A stretch of DNA of 64,000 nt from Pseudomonas sp. TH15 (GTDB lineage Bacteria; Pseudomonadota; Gammaproteobacteria; Pseudomonadales; Pseudomonadaceae). Of this stretch, positions 8,231 through 16,385 are shown piece after piece. The stretch is from NCBI RefSeq assembly GCF_016651105.1, contig NZ_JAEKEL010000002.1, forward strand, positions 248,001 through 312,000, read 5' to 3'. The number at the start of each line of letters is the position of its first letter. Within the stretch, counting starts at the first letter, position 1. The translations under genes were made by a program, and so were the position numbers. The notes under the pieces are model-generated. The model was not told the DNA's origin. It was given only the letters and a program-made list of their open reading frames with translations, and did not search any database.

Positions 8231-8313
8231 CCAGTCATCAAGAAAACGCCGCAGGTCCAGAGGTTTGCGCGGGGTCGGCAGGGGTTGTTTTGGATTGTCA
8301 TCATAGTCACCTC

Positions 8314-9855
8314 TCAGTTCGCCACGCCATCAGCGCGTTGGCGTGGCAAAGCCAGTTGCAGCAAGTTGGATTCATTCGCTTCGTCGCGGGACAGTTCACC
8401 GCGCAGCGCGCCTTCGCAGAGCACCAGGATGCGGTCGGAAATGCCCATGACTTCCATCAAGTCGCTGGACACCACGATCACCGCGATGCCGCTTTCAGCG
8501 AGACTGTGGATGATCTGGTAGATCTCGGCTTTCGCACCGATGTCGATGCCGCGAGTCGGCTCGTCGAGCAGCAGGACTTTCATCGGCATCGACAGCCAGC
8601 GACCGAGAATGGCCTTCTGCTGATTGCCGCCGGACAGGTACATGATTTTCTGCGACGCACTGGGCGTCTTCACTTTAAGCGCGGCGATCTGCTTGTCGGC
8701 GTTGCCCTTTTCCCAGAGGCCGCGCAACAGGCAACCGAAGGTGGAATGGGCGCCACGGGCGCTGATGTTGATGTTCTCGGCGACGCTGGAGAGCGGCATG
8801 ATGCCCTCCTTCTTGCGGTCCTCGGGGCACAGCAAAATCCCGGCGGCAATCGCATCCCGCGGTGAACGCAGTTTCAGTTCATGACCGCGCAGCTCCAGGC
8901 GTCCGGCGGTGTTGCGCGTCAGCCCGCTGAGCATCCGGAACAACTCGGTGCGCCCTGCCCCTACCAGGCCAAACAATCCGAGGATCTCGCCTTTGTGCAC
9001 CTCGAAACTTACCGGCTCACGCAGGCCCGGCCCGAGCAACCCGTCGACCTTCATCGCCACTGCACCTCGCTGGCGTGGGCGGTAATCGTAGATGTCCTGA
9101 ATGTCGCGACCGACCATGCAGGTCACCAATTGGTCGTGGGTCAGTTCGCTCATGTTCTCGAACGTGCGCACGAAGCGGCCGTCCTTGAACACCGTCACCG
9201 CGTTGCAAATGCGGAACACTTCTTCCATTCGATGAGAGACGTAGAGCACCACTTTGCCTTCGTCCCGCAGCCGCCCAATGATCGCCATCAAACGATCAAT
9301 CTCTCGGGCCGAGAGGCTGCTGGTCGGTTCGTCGAACGCAATCACATGGGCACCACGGGACAACGCCTTGGCGATTTCCACCAGTTGCCGCTGGCCGAGG
9401 GACAGCCGTCCGACTTTCTCTTGCGGATCGATTTCATCCGCCAGGCCCTTGAGGCAGGCCAATGCTTGCTGGCGCAAGGCGCCGCGATTGATCAGACCGA
9501 AACTCGCCGGTAAGTGACCGAGGAACAGGTTCTCCGCCACGGTCATTTCCGGGACCAGGTGCAGCTCTTGGTGGATCACCGCCACGCGGCTGGCGATGCT
9601 GTCGGCGGTGGACTTGAAGACCATCGTCTGCTCGCCGATCTGCAGATCGCCGCTGCTCGGGATGTAGGCGCCGCCGAGGATTTTCAGCAGCGTCGATTTG
9701 CCCGCGCCGTTCTCGCCCATCAAGGCATGAACCTGCCCCGGATGAGCGACGAAGCTGATGCCGTCCAGCGCCTTCACGCCAGGAAAGGTCTTGCCGATCC
9801 CGTTGAAGCGCAAGCTGTCGCCGCGGTGTTCTTGTGTTTGTGTTTGCGCTTGCAT
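8314..9855 (-). CDS. araG: L-arabinose ABC transporter ATP-binding protein AraG
   Basis: 513 residues made of two fused ABC ATPase halves, as in all CUT2 sugar importers. The first half has Walker A GENGAGKST (about 48-56), signature LSLGQRQLVEIAKAL and a DEPTSSL Walker B region. The second has the usual degenerate Walker A (GLVGAGRTE), signature LSGGNQQKAILGRWL and LLDEPTRGID. GAGGTGG precedes the ATG at 9855; the longer frame to 9966 only overlaps the end of araF. It powers uptake through AraH using sugar delivered by AraF. Confidence 0.92.
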   Translation of the reverse strand: MQAQTQTQEHRGDSLRFNGIGKTFPGVKALDGISFVAHPGQVHALMGENGAGKSTLLKILGGAYIPSSGDLQIGEQTMVFKSTADSIASRVAVIHQELHLVPEMTVAENLFLGHLPASFGLINRGALRQQALACLKGLADEIDPQEKVGRLSLGQRQLVEIAKALSRGAHVIAFDEPTSSLSAREIDRLMAIIGRLRDEGKVVLYVSHRMEEVFRICNAVTVFKDGRFVRTFENMSELTHDQLVTCMVGRDIQDIYDYRPRQRGAVAMKVDGLLGPGLREPVSFEVHKGEILGLFGLVGAGRTELFRMLSGLTRNTAGRLELRGHELKLRSPRDAIAAGILLCPEDRKKEGIMPLSSVAENINISARGAHSTFGCLLRGLWEKGNADKQIAALKVKTPSASQKIMYLSGGNQQKAILGRWLSMPMKVLLLDEPTRGIDIGAKAEIYQIIHSLAESGIAVIVVSSDLMEVMGISDRILVLCEGALRGELSRDEANESNLLQLALPRQRADGVAN

Positions 9856-9919
9856 AACCACCTCATCACACAGATCAGGCAGCCCCGTCGCCAGGGCCGC
9901 CGATGAAATCAACCGGCCT

Positions 9920-10924
9920 TCAGTTCCACAGGCCGATCTTTTCCAGTTCCTGCTTGAAGTTTTCACGCGTGATCAGTGTCACGTCGTCCATGGCGGTGTA
10001 TTTCGGCGGTTCTTTGCCGGTGGTCACCCACTCATACATCATCGCCGCAGTGTTGTAGCCCTCGATGTGCGGGCTAGGCAGCATTGAGCCGAAGAAGCCG
10101 CTGTTAGGCTTTTTCAGTTCGCCGATGGCGTCGGTGCCGTTGATGCCGATGCCGATCACGTTGGCCGCCGCAAACCCGGCGCTTTCGGTGGCGCGCACGC
10201 CGCCGAGCACGGTGTTGTCGTTCATGCCGCCGATGATCAGGTTTTTCGCACCGCTGGGCAGTTTCACCAGCGCCGAGTTGGTGGCGTCCATGCTGCCCGG
10301 TACGTCGAGGGTTTTCTGTGCGGTGTAGAGAATGTGGTCTTTCGGGAAGCCCGCATCTTCCAGCGCCTTGGCCGAACCGTCGGTGCGTTTCTTGCCGGTG
10401 TCGAGTTCGTTGAAGGTGTTGATCACCGCGTAGGTTTCTTTCCAGTCCCAGCCGCGCTTTTTAGCTTCGGTGGCCATGGCGGCACCCTGTTTCTGGCCGA
10501 CTTCGAAAGCCGCCATGCCGAGGTAAGGCACGTCTTCCATGAACTTGCCGTTGGCATCGACAAACCGGTCATCGACCGCCATCACTTTCAAACCGTTGAG
10601 CTTGGCCTTGGCCACGATGGCCGGGCCGAGGCCGACGTCCGGCGGGCAAATGACGAAGCCCTTGGCGCCGTTGGCCGCCAGGCTGTCGATGGCCGAGAGG
10701 GTTTTCTCGCCGTCAGGCACGGCGATCTTGATCACGGTGAAGCCCTTCTCTTTCCCGGCCTTTTCAGCGAAAGCCCATTCGGTCTGGAACCAGGGCTCTT
10801 CCGCCTGCTTGACCAGAAAACCGATCTTCACTTGCTCGGCCGCCAGCAGCGAACTGCTCAGGCTGACCGCCGTGACCGCCAAAGCGGCACAGCACAGGGA
10901 ACGGATCCCACGACGACGATTCAT
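9920..10924 (-). CDS. araF: L-arabinose-binding periplasmic protein AraF
   Basis: 334 residues with a signal peptide of about 28 residues (MNRRRGIRSLCCAALAVTAV, cut near LLAA-EQ) and a type I periplasmic sugar-binding fold. The mature start EQVKIGFLVKQAEEPWFQTEW and the segments NTFNELDTGKKRTDGS and IIGGMNDNTVLGGVRA match AraF of the enterobacterial and Pseudomonas arabinose systems as I remember them, rather than RbsB or XylF. GGAGTC lies upstream of the ATG. It is the first transporter gene; a palindrome matching the one before the FadR-type regulator gene lies about 80 bases upstream. Confidence 0.92.
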   Translation of the reverse strand: MNRRRGIRSLCCAALAVTAVSLSSSLLAAEQVKIGFLVKQAEEPWFQTEWAFAEKAGKEKGFTVIKIAVPDGEKTLSAIDSLAANGAKGFVICPPDVGLGPAIVAKAKLNGLKVMAVDDRFVDANGKFMEDVPYLGMAAFEVGQKQGAAMATEAKKRGWDWKETYAVINTFNELDTGKKRTDGSAKALEDAGFPKDHILYTAQKTLDVPGSMDATNSALVKLPSGAKNLIIGGMNDNTVLGGVRATESAGFAAANVIGIGINGTDAIGELKKPNSGFFGSMLPSPHIEGYNTAAMMYEWVTTGKEPPKYTAMDDVTLITRENFKQELEKIGLWN

Positions 10925-11001
10925 AAGCTGACTCCTTGTTATTTTTTTTGAGCGTTATTTGAAAGCCGATGCAGCGGTCAAACCGTGAAGCGAATAGTCA
11001 T

Positions 11002-11011
11002 ATCGTATGAT
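11002..11011. promoter_or_regulatory. Putative GntR/FadR-type operator upstream of araF
   Basis: ATCGTATGAT differs at one base from the perfect palindrome ATCATATGAT found before the FadR-type regulator gene at 13837. It is about 80 bases upstream of the araF start, inside a wider symmetry TCATATCGTATGA (10998-11010). The sharing of the word is seen; binding is inferred. Confidence 0.5.
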
Positions 11012-11052
11012 GATTGGAATTCAGACGGAGTTCCGCGCTGAAATCCACTTAC

Positions 11053-11871
11053 TCAGTCGTGGTACATCACCGAGCGACCACCATCGATGGTGATGCATGA
11101 GGCATTGATGAATGGCGCTTCATCGCTGGCCAGGAATACGGCAGTCATCGCCACTTCCATCGGCTGACCGATGCGGCGCGGTGGATGCAGGTCAAACGCC
11201 CGCTGACGCTCAGCATGTGGGTCGGCAAAACCGTTCCAGTAGTCGACGTTCAGTTGGGTTTCGATGTAGCCCGGCGCAATGGCGTTGACGCGAATGCCCT
11301 TCGGCGCGTACTCGATGCCGAGGGCGCGGGTCAGGCCGAGCAAGCCGTGTTTGGCTACCGGGTACGGGAAGCAACCGGGAATGATGTGGGTGGAATGGGT
11401 CGAGGCAATGTTGATGATGCTGCCGATACCCTGCTCGATCATCTGCGGCAACACGGCTTTGCAGCCATACCAGGCGCCGTCCAGGTCGATGGCGAAGCAA
11501 CGGCGCCAGTCTTCGTCGGTCATTTCCAGCGGATCGCGGAACACGTTGACCCCGGCGCAGTTGACCAACACGTCGATCCGGCCGTGACGTTCGACGGCCA
11601 GTCTGGCCATGGCGTGCAGGTCTTGCTGGCTGGACACGTCAGCCTTGATCGCCTGGACGTCAAAACCTTTGTCCCGCCAATGGGCCGCGACTTTTTCGAC
11701 TTTCTCGCCCTGGATATCGCTGATGATCAGCTTGGCTTGCTGGGAAACAAAGGTGGCGACGATGGCTTCACCGATGCCTTGAGCCGCACCGGTCAACAGC
11801 ACGACTTTGTTTTTCAGTCGTTCGCCCTTCGGCGGCTCGGGCACCGGTGGCAAGGAAAGAGGTTCAGCCAT
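11053..11871 (-). CDS. SDR oxidoreductase, probable L-arabinose/D-galactose 1-dehydrogenase
   Basis: 272 residues of the short-chain dehydrogenase/reductase family. It has the NAD(P) motif TGAAQGIGEA after a 20-residue Pro-rich N-terminus, NCAG in the usual place, and the catalytic Ser (NIAST) with YPVAK as the Tyr-x3-Lys pair. GGGAG precedes the ATG. Its position between the arabinose transporter and an SMP-30 lactonase suggests it oxidises the sugar at C1 to the lactone, the first step of the non-phosphorylative pathway. The family itself does not prove the substrate; D-galactose, L-fucose or another sugar is possible. Confidence 0.75.
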   Translation of the reverse strand: MAEPLSLPPVPEPPKGERLKNKVVLLTGAAQGIGEAIVATFVSQQAKLIISDIQGEKVEKVAAHWRDKGFDVQAIKADVSSQQDLHAMARLAVERHGRIDVLVNCAGVNVFRDPLEMTDEDWRRCFAIDLDGAWYGCKAVLPQMIEQGIGSIINIASTHSTHIIPGCFPYPVAKHGLLGLTRALGIEYAPKGIRVNAIAPGYIETQLNVDYWNGFADPHAERQRAFDLHPPRRIGQPMEVAMTAVFLASDEAPFINASCITIDGGRSVMYHD

Positions 11872-12031
11872 GAATCCAGACTCCCTTTTTCAGGCACGAC
11901 AAAAACCGGGCATCTGTCGATGTCCGGCCGAAAAGCTTTTGAGAAAATCGCTGCATCACTTCACCTGTTTTGTTTTTTTAAGTGTGAGTGCGTGTAACTG
12001 ATGGAGCCGACTATAAACCCGACCACCAAAT

Positions 12032-12070
12032 AATCTCAATATATAATTTTACGTCTCATATATTGGGATT
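12032..12070. promoter_or_regulatory. AT-rich 13-bp inverted repeat
   Basis: AATCTCAATATAT at 12032-12044 is the reverse complement of ATATATTGGGATT at 12058-12070 except for one base, with a 13-base spacer. It touches the stop codon of the lactonase gene and lies about 160 bases upstream of the SDR gene. It could be an operator for the SDR/transporter promoter. A terminator is less likely because the stem is AT-rich and there is no T run. Confidence 0.45.
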
Positions 12071-12945
12071 TATCCGGCAAACCGGGTACAGGTTTTTCCA
12101 GGTACATCGAGCCGAATCGATAGCACCGCGCCGTCCAACGGATGGTTAAGCGGGCTGGCGGCGCTGGTGATGTATAGGGTTTTCAAGTCTTCGCCGCCGA
12201 ACACACAGCTGGTTGGGCGGCTGATCGGCAGTTCAATGATTTGATCGACATGGCCTTCGGGACTTAATCGCAGCAGACAGCTGCCGTCCCATCGGGCGTT
12301 CCAGAGATAGCCCTGCGCGTCCATCGCCGAACCATCCGGGCCGCCGCGTTCGTGGGGGCCGAACCAGGCTTGCGCAGGTTCGAGGCTACCGTCGGTGCGA
12401 ATGACATGTTGATAGAGCGTGCGGTCGAGGCTGTCGGCGAAATACACGCGGGTCAGGTCATCGCTCCACAATAGGGTGTTGGGAATGCCCAACCCTCGGA
12501 GCAGCGGCGTGACCCGTGCGTCGGCATCAATGCGGAACAAGCCACCGGAGCGGCGCTCGATGGGCAAGTCCTCGCCCTGTAAACCGATGTTGTTCTGCAT
12601 GGTGCCGAGCCAGAGCCGGCCGAGTGCATCGCAGCGGGCTTCGTTGGGGCGATTGCCGGGTTGCGGGTCAGCGACACAAAGCAAGGTGAGGCGCGGTTCC
12701 AGGCCTGGCGAATCCAGGTCCAGCCGATACACGCCGCTGGTCATGGTCACCAGCGCATCGCCGCTTTCGCAGGGGATGAAGGCGGACACGTGTTCGGGCA
12801 TTTGCCAGATCTGCACGTTGGCACCGATCAGCCTCAGCGCTTGCTTGCCGGCGATGTCTACCCAGTACAACGCCTGGGTTGACGCATCCCAGAATGGGCC
12901 TTCACCGAGCTGTGCCCGGTGTTGGGTAACGGCAGTCCACGTCAT
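12070..12945 (-). CDS. SMP-30/gluconolactonase-family sugar lactonase
   Basis: 291 residues of the six-bladed propeller SMP-30/LRE family. The metal-site residues are visible in order: Glu in QLGEGPFWD near the N-terminus, Asn in RPNEARCDALGRLW, Asn in GIPNTLLWSDD and Asp in GGPDGSAMDAQG. These enzymes open sugar acid lactones. Next to a sugar 1-dehydrogenase and arabinose transporter it most likely hydrolyses L-arabinono-lactone or D-galactono-lactone to the free acid. GGAGG lies just before the ATG. The gene is transcribed towards the SDR gene, with about 200 bases and an inverted repeat between them. Confidence 0.83.
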   Translation of the reverse strand: MTWTAVTQHRAQLGEGPFWDASTQALYWVDIAGKQALRLIGANVQIWQMPEHVSAFIPCESGDALVTMTSGVYRLDLDSPGLEPRLTLLCVADPQPGNRPNEARCDALGRLWLGTMQNNIGLQGEDLPIERRSGGLFRIDADARVTPLLRGLGIPNTLLWSDDLTRVYFADSLDRTLYQHVIRTDGSLEPAQAWFGPHERGGPDGSAMDAQGYLWNARWDGSCLLRLSPEGHVDQIIELPISRPTSCVFGGEDLKTLYITSAASPLNHPLDGAVLSIRLDVPGKTCTRFAG

Positions 12946-12970
12946 GAAACCTCCTGCATTGTTCTTGTTT

Positions 12971-13062
12971 TAGGTGGGAGGGGGCTTGCTCCCGAAGGCT
13001 GTGTATCTGTGACACCCATGTTGAATGTGTCGACGCCTTCGCGGGCAAGCCTCGCTCCTACA
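12971..13062. repeat. REP pair, diverged arms
   Basis: An imperfect inverted repeat in the gap between the regulator and lactonase genes. The left arm TAGGTGGGAGGGGGCTTGCT... has drifted from the consensus. The right arm, GCCTTCGCGGGCAAGCCTCG plus eight bases, is standard. Confidence 0.75.
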
Positions 13063-13077
13063 AGGGGATTTGTGTGG

Positions 13078-13794
13078 TCAGCTGGCTTTTTTGTCGGCCA
13101 TGACTTGCGGGTAGAAACGCTTGATGGCCAGGTCGGCGTTGTCGATCAGGGTCATGCAGGCCCACACACCCCGCGCGGCGTCCCGGGCGGCGATGGCGTC
13201 GGCCATGTCTTTGTGGATTGGCAGTGTGCGGCGCAGTTCGTCCGGGTCGGCAGCGGACACTTCGAACGACACCGCCAGCAGCGCGCCGAGGGCCGGGACC
13301 ATTTGTTCGATGAATTGATTGTGGCTGGCGGCGAGGATGCACTCGTGGAAGAACTGGTCGGCGCGGTTGTAGTCGATGCCGCTATCCACCGCTCGTTCCA
13401 GCGCGTTGTAAGCCTGAAGGATCGCTTGAACCTGTTCGACAGTGGCCCGCTCGCAGGCCCAGCGCACCGCCATGGGTTCGATGGTGCGGCGCAAGTCGAG
13501 CAAGTCGTCGACAAAGTTTTCCGGCAAGCCGCTGCGGGACAACCAGCCGACGACTTGCGGATCAAACAGGTTCCAGCGGCGCACCGGCAGCACTCGTGTG
13601 CCGACCTTCGGCCCGACTTCGAGCATGCCTTTGGCAACCAGGGTTTTGATGGCTTCGCGGATGACCGTGCGACTGACCCCGAGCTGCTCGCCCAGGTCGG
13701 CTTCAACCTTGATGGTTTCGCCGGGCTTAACCTGGCCGGCGGCAATCCAGCAGCCTAGCCAATCGACCGTCGACGCATGAAAACTGCTGGACAT
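13078..13794 (-). CDS. FadR-subfamily GntR regulator
   Basis: 238 residues. A winged helix-turn-helix (ADLGEQLGVSRTVIREAIKTL, about residues 30-50) is followed by an all-helical FCD domain, where ligand and metal are usually bound. This subfamily commonly represses sugar-acid and sugar catabolic genes. GAGG precedes the ATG at 13794. A perfect palindrome, ATCATATGAT, lies about 45 bases upstream, and a nine-of-ten match sits before araF. It therefore probably controls both itself and the arabinose genes, with the sugar or its acid as inducer. Confidence 0.85.
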   Translation of the reverse strand: MSSSFHASTVDWLGCWIAAGQVKPGETIKVEADLGEQLGVSRTVIREAIKTLVAKGMLEVGPKVGTRVLPVRRWNLFDPQVVGWLSRSGLPENFVDDLLDLRRTIEPMAVRWACERATVEQVQAILQAYNALERAVDSGIDYNRADQFFHECILAASHNQFIEQMVPALGALLAVSFEVSAADPDELRRTLPIHKDMADAIAARDAARGVWACMTLIDNADLAIKRFYPQVMADKKAS

Positions 13795-13836
13795 GAAAAC
13801 CTCGAGGCAGGGACGCGATGGATGCTCAAGCTAATG

Positions 13837-13846
13837 ATCATATGAT
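13837..13846. promoter_or_regulatory. Palindrome upstream of FadR-type gene, putative operator
   Basis: ATCATATGAT is a perfect 10-base palindrome about 43 bases upstream of the regulator's ATG, in an otherwise REP-rich gap. Short ATC-N-TATGAT-like symmetric sites are typical of FadR-subfamily operators. The near-identical site before araF supports this reading. Confidence 0.55.
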
Positions 13847-13887
13847 TAACAGTCAATCGGGATTTTTCAGGCACTGCACAAAACCAA

Positions 13888-13976
13888 TGTGGGAGCGGGC
13901 TTGCTCGCGAAAGCGGTGTGTCAGTCAACATAGTGCTGACTGACACACCGCATTCGCGAGCAAGCCCGCTCCCACA
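13888..13976. repeat. Long REP hairpin, 40-base arms
   Basis: The arms at 13888-13927 and 13937-13976 are reverse complements with only a couple of mismatches. They include both the REP core and an extra GGTGTGTCAGTCA segment, around a loop of nine bases. This is a larger and more perfect hairpin than the other REP pairs of the window. Confidence 0.9.
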
Positions 13977-13987
13977 GGGGTTTGTGT

Positions 13988-14548
13988 TTACGGCTCAAGC
14001 CCGATGGGAAAGAACTCCCCGCCGCTCCACACACCCAACCATCGCTGCCCGTCGATTTCACGGCTCACCGCCAGTTCCACCAATTGGTAGAACACATTGC
14101 GATGGATCAACGCTTCAAGGTTGGTCCGCACGTGCACGTACGGCGCAGGCTCCTGGGTCACTGGATCAATCATCACGCGAATGGGATGTTCAGTGCCCAC
14201 CTCGGCGGTCTCATCGACATTGGTGGTGAAGCGCAAGACCTGGGCTTCGCCCTCGCCTTCGACGTCCACGGCAATCGCCACAAACGGCGCGTCATCGACC
14301 TTGATGCCGACTTTCTCGACCGGGGTGATCAGGAAGTAATCATCGCCGTCGCGGCGAATGATGGTGGAGAACAGCTTGACCATCGGCTTACGCCCGATCG
14401 GCGTACCCAGGTAATACCAGGTGCCGTCGCGGGCGATGCGCATGTCGATGTCGCCACAGAAGTCGGGGTTCCACAGGTGGACCGGGGGCAAGCCTTTGGT
14501 CTTGGGGATTTGCCCCAACAGGTCGACGGCTTTTTGCGGGCCACTCAT
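13988..14548 (-). CDS. DUF1285 family protein
   Basis: 186 residues, soluble. The sequence (LWNPDFCGDIDMRIARDGTW, then YLGTPIGRKPMVKLFSTIIRR and later YFLITPVEKVGI) matches the DUF1285 family, which is conserved in proteobacteria and has a known beta-rich fold but no firmly established function. AAAGGAGA lies seven bases before the ATG. The downstream DUF4823 lipoprotein gene is about 17 bases upstream in transcription order, so the two are probably co-transcribed. Confidence 0.85.
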   Translation of the reverse strand: MSGPQKAVDLLGQIPKTKGLPPVHLWNPDFCGDIDMRIARDGTWYYLGTPIGRKPMVKLFSTIIRRDGDDYFLITPVEKVGIKVDDAPFVAIAVDVEGEGEAQVLRFTTNVDETAEVGTEHPIRVMIDPVTQEPAPYVHVRTNLEALIHRNVFYQLVELAVSREIDGQRWLGVWSGGEFFPIGLEP

Positions 14549-14564
14549 GGCGATCTCCTTTGAA

Positions 14565-15170
14565 TTACTGGTCGCTGAGCCCTAACAAGCCGCGAGCATA
14601 TTGCGCCAGCGGCGGGCCTATCAGGTCTTCAGGCTTGGTATCGTGGAACGTCAGTAAACCGCCACGACTCTTGATCCGTGCAGTATCAATCAAATACTGG
14701 GTGCTGGTCTCGATCAACATGATCTGAATCACGCCGCTGTCGAGACCGAGGCGATCTACGGCTTCCTGGTCGATCAATTCGTCCGAGTTACCGATACGGT
14801 CGTCAGCCTTGGCGAAACGGGTGTAGAGCAGGTAATGCGCGCCAGCAGCACGAGCTTCACCCATGGCAGCATCGAGACCTTCCGGCGCCTGGGCGCGACG
14901 GACCATGGGGAAGTATTCGATAAAGCCTTCGAAGGCGGTTTCCGCCACCACGTTAGGGCGTGGGTAGGCGCTGCCCGGTGGCGCGAAAGCACCTTGGGCG
15001 ATGAAGATGAACGAGTCCGGCTGAATGCGGAAGTTGTTCGAGCGCTGACTGTTGCTGTGATCCAACAGCCCCGCGTCGCTCATGTGGTAGCGAACACCTT
15101 CGCCCATATCGCTGACATTCATGCAGCCACCAAGCGCCAAAACGGCCAGCAGCAAAACCAGGCTACGCAT
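14565..15170 (-). CDS. DUF4823 lipoprotein
   Basis: 201 residues starting MRSLVLLLAVLALGGC. The lipobox LGGC puts the lipidated cysteine at residue 16, followed by Met-Asn, so the protein is expected to be lipidated and probably outer-membrane directed. The strong GGAGGGTAGG before the ATG at 15170 rejects the much longer frame that starts inside a REP repeat. The body (DSFIFIAQGAFAPPGSAYP; ARAAGAHYLLYTRFAKADDR) matches the DUF4823 group, whose role is unknown. The DUF1285 gene follows at once. Confidence 0.87.
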   Translation of the reverse strand: MRSLVLLLAVLALGGCMNVSDMGEGVRYHMSDAGLLDHSNSQRSNNFRIQPDSFIFIAQGAFAPPGSAYPRPNVVAETAFEGFIEYFPMVRRAQAPEGLDAAMGEARAAGAHYLLYTRFAKADDRIGNSDELIDQEAVDRLGLDSGVIQIMLIETSTQYLIDTARIKSRGGLLTFHDTKPEDLIGPPLAQYARGLLGLSDQ

Positions 15171-15275
15171 CCTACCCTCCAGAGGCCGGTGACGGAAAAC
15201 CGGCGAATGGGCGTTGAATGCAGCTTCCGCGCCAGTCCTTGAGTTGATCGAGATTTCAGGCTTGGGAATACAAAC

Positions 15276-15408
15276 CTGTGGCGAGGGGGCTTGCCCCCGT
15301 TCGGCTGCGCAGCAGTCGTAGAGTCGGTGAATGAGGTGTTTCTGACGCAACACGGGAATGATTGGGGGCCGCTTCGCGGCCCAACGGGGGTAAGCCCCCT
15401 CGCCACAG
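15276..15408. repeat. Long inverted repeat, GTGGCGAGGGGGCTTGCCCCC type
   Basis: The arms at 15276-15301 and 15383-15408 are reverse complements except for one base and flank about 80 bases. The core differs from the other REP elements (GGGGGCTTGCCCCCGTT) and represents a third repeat type. It fills the gap between the lipoprotein gene and the moaA-like gene. Confidence 0.85.
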
Positions 15409-15416
15409 AGGGACTT

Positions 15417-16385
15417 TCAGCCGCCGATAATTTTCATGATGGTCGCGCCACCGGAGAACGCCACTTCCTGCTTATCCCCCAGGGCTTTTACCAGCAGTCG
15501 CTGCAAGGCCGGCAGCGCTTGATGACGTGGCTTGTCCAGCAGGTCGCCGACATAGTGCCGATTACTCGACGACAGGCAGCCATGGAGCCAACCGGTGGAC
15601 GACAGCCGCAGGCGTGAACAGGTCCGGCAGAACGGCACGCTTTCGTTGGCGATCACGCCGAAGTGGCCCAGCTCCGGAATCGCGTAGCGTACCGCCGTGG
15701 CATCCACCGGTGCGTCGGCTTGCAGGTATTCGTAGCGTTCGCCGATCAGGCTCAACAACTGCTGAAGGCTGACGAACTGTTGTAGGAATGCGTTGTTGTC
15801 GCTGGCCAGGTGGCCCATGCGCATCAGCTCGATAAACCGCAGCTCATAGCCACGTTCCAGGCAGTAATCGAGCAGCGGCATCACCTGATCGAGGTTCTGC
15901 CCACGCAACGGCACCATGTTGACCTTGATCTTGATGCCGGCAGCAGCGGCCTGATTCATGCCGTCGAGCACCGTCGCCAGATCGCCACCACGGGCAATGG
16001 TGCGAAACGCACTGGCGTCCAGGGTATCGAGGGAAACGTTGATGCGCCGAATGCCGGCATCCACCAGCAGCGGCAGTTTTTTCGCCAGCAACTGACCATT
16101 GGTGGTGAGGCTGATGTCCTCAAGGCCCATCTGGCCGACGGCAGTCATGAAGGCTTCGAGTTTGGGGCTGACCAGAGGCTCGCCGCCGGTGATGCGCAAA
16201 CGCTCGATGCCGGCGGCTTCGATCAGATACGCCACGCCACGCGCCATGGCCTCGGCCGACAGTTCATCCTGCGCTGCCACCAACCGCTTGCCGTTAGGCA
16301 CGCAATAGGTACACGCGTAATTGCAGGCTGAGGTCAGGCTGATCCGCAAATTGCGAAAACGCCTGCCTTGACGGTCAACGATCAT
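15417..16385 (-). CDS. moaA: MoaA-type GTP 3',8-cyclase (radical SAM)
   Basis: 322 residues. The N-terminal cluster motif is C21-x3-C25-x2-C28 (SACNYACTYC), and the C-terminal cluster motif is CRTCSRLRLSSTGWLHGC. The ITGGEPLV segment and the terminal Gly-Gly (MKIIGG) needed by MoaA are present. It converts GTP to the cyclic intermediate that MoaC turns into cPMP in molybdopterin synthesis. CGGAG precedes the ATG at 16385; an upstream GTG is less likely. No other moa gene is adjacent, so it may be one of two moaA paralogues usual in Pseudomonas. The molybdenum hydroxylase cluster at 35-40 kb would need this cofactor. Confidence 0.87.
   Translation of the reverse strand: MIVDRQGRRFRNLRISLTSACNYACTYCVPNGKRLVAAQDELSAEAMARGVAYLIEAAGIERLRITGGEPLVSPKLEAFMTAVGQMGLEDISLTTNGQLLAKKLPLLVDAGIRRINVSLDTLDASAFRTIARGGDLATVLDGMNQAAAAGIKIKVNMVPLRGQNLDQVMPLLDYCLERGYELRFIELMRMGHLASDNNAFLQQFVSLQQLLSLIGERYEYLQADAPVDATAVRYAIPELGHFGVIANESVPFCRTCSRLRLSSTGWLHGCLSSSNRHYVGDLLDKPRHQALPALQRLLVKALGDKQEVAFSGGATIMKIIGG

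Noticed and set aside
12032..12070. Reading the AT-rich inverted repeat as a terminator of the lactonase gene
   Set aside because: The stem is weak and AT-rich and there is no T run after it on the minus strand, so a binding site is more likely.
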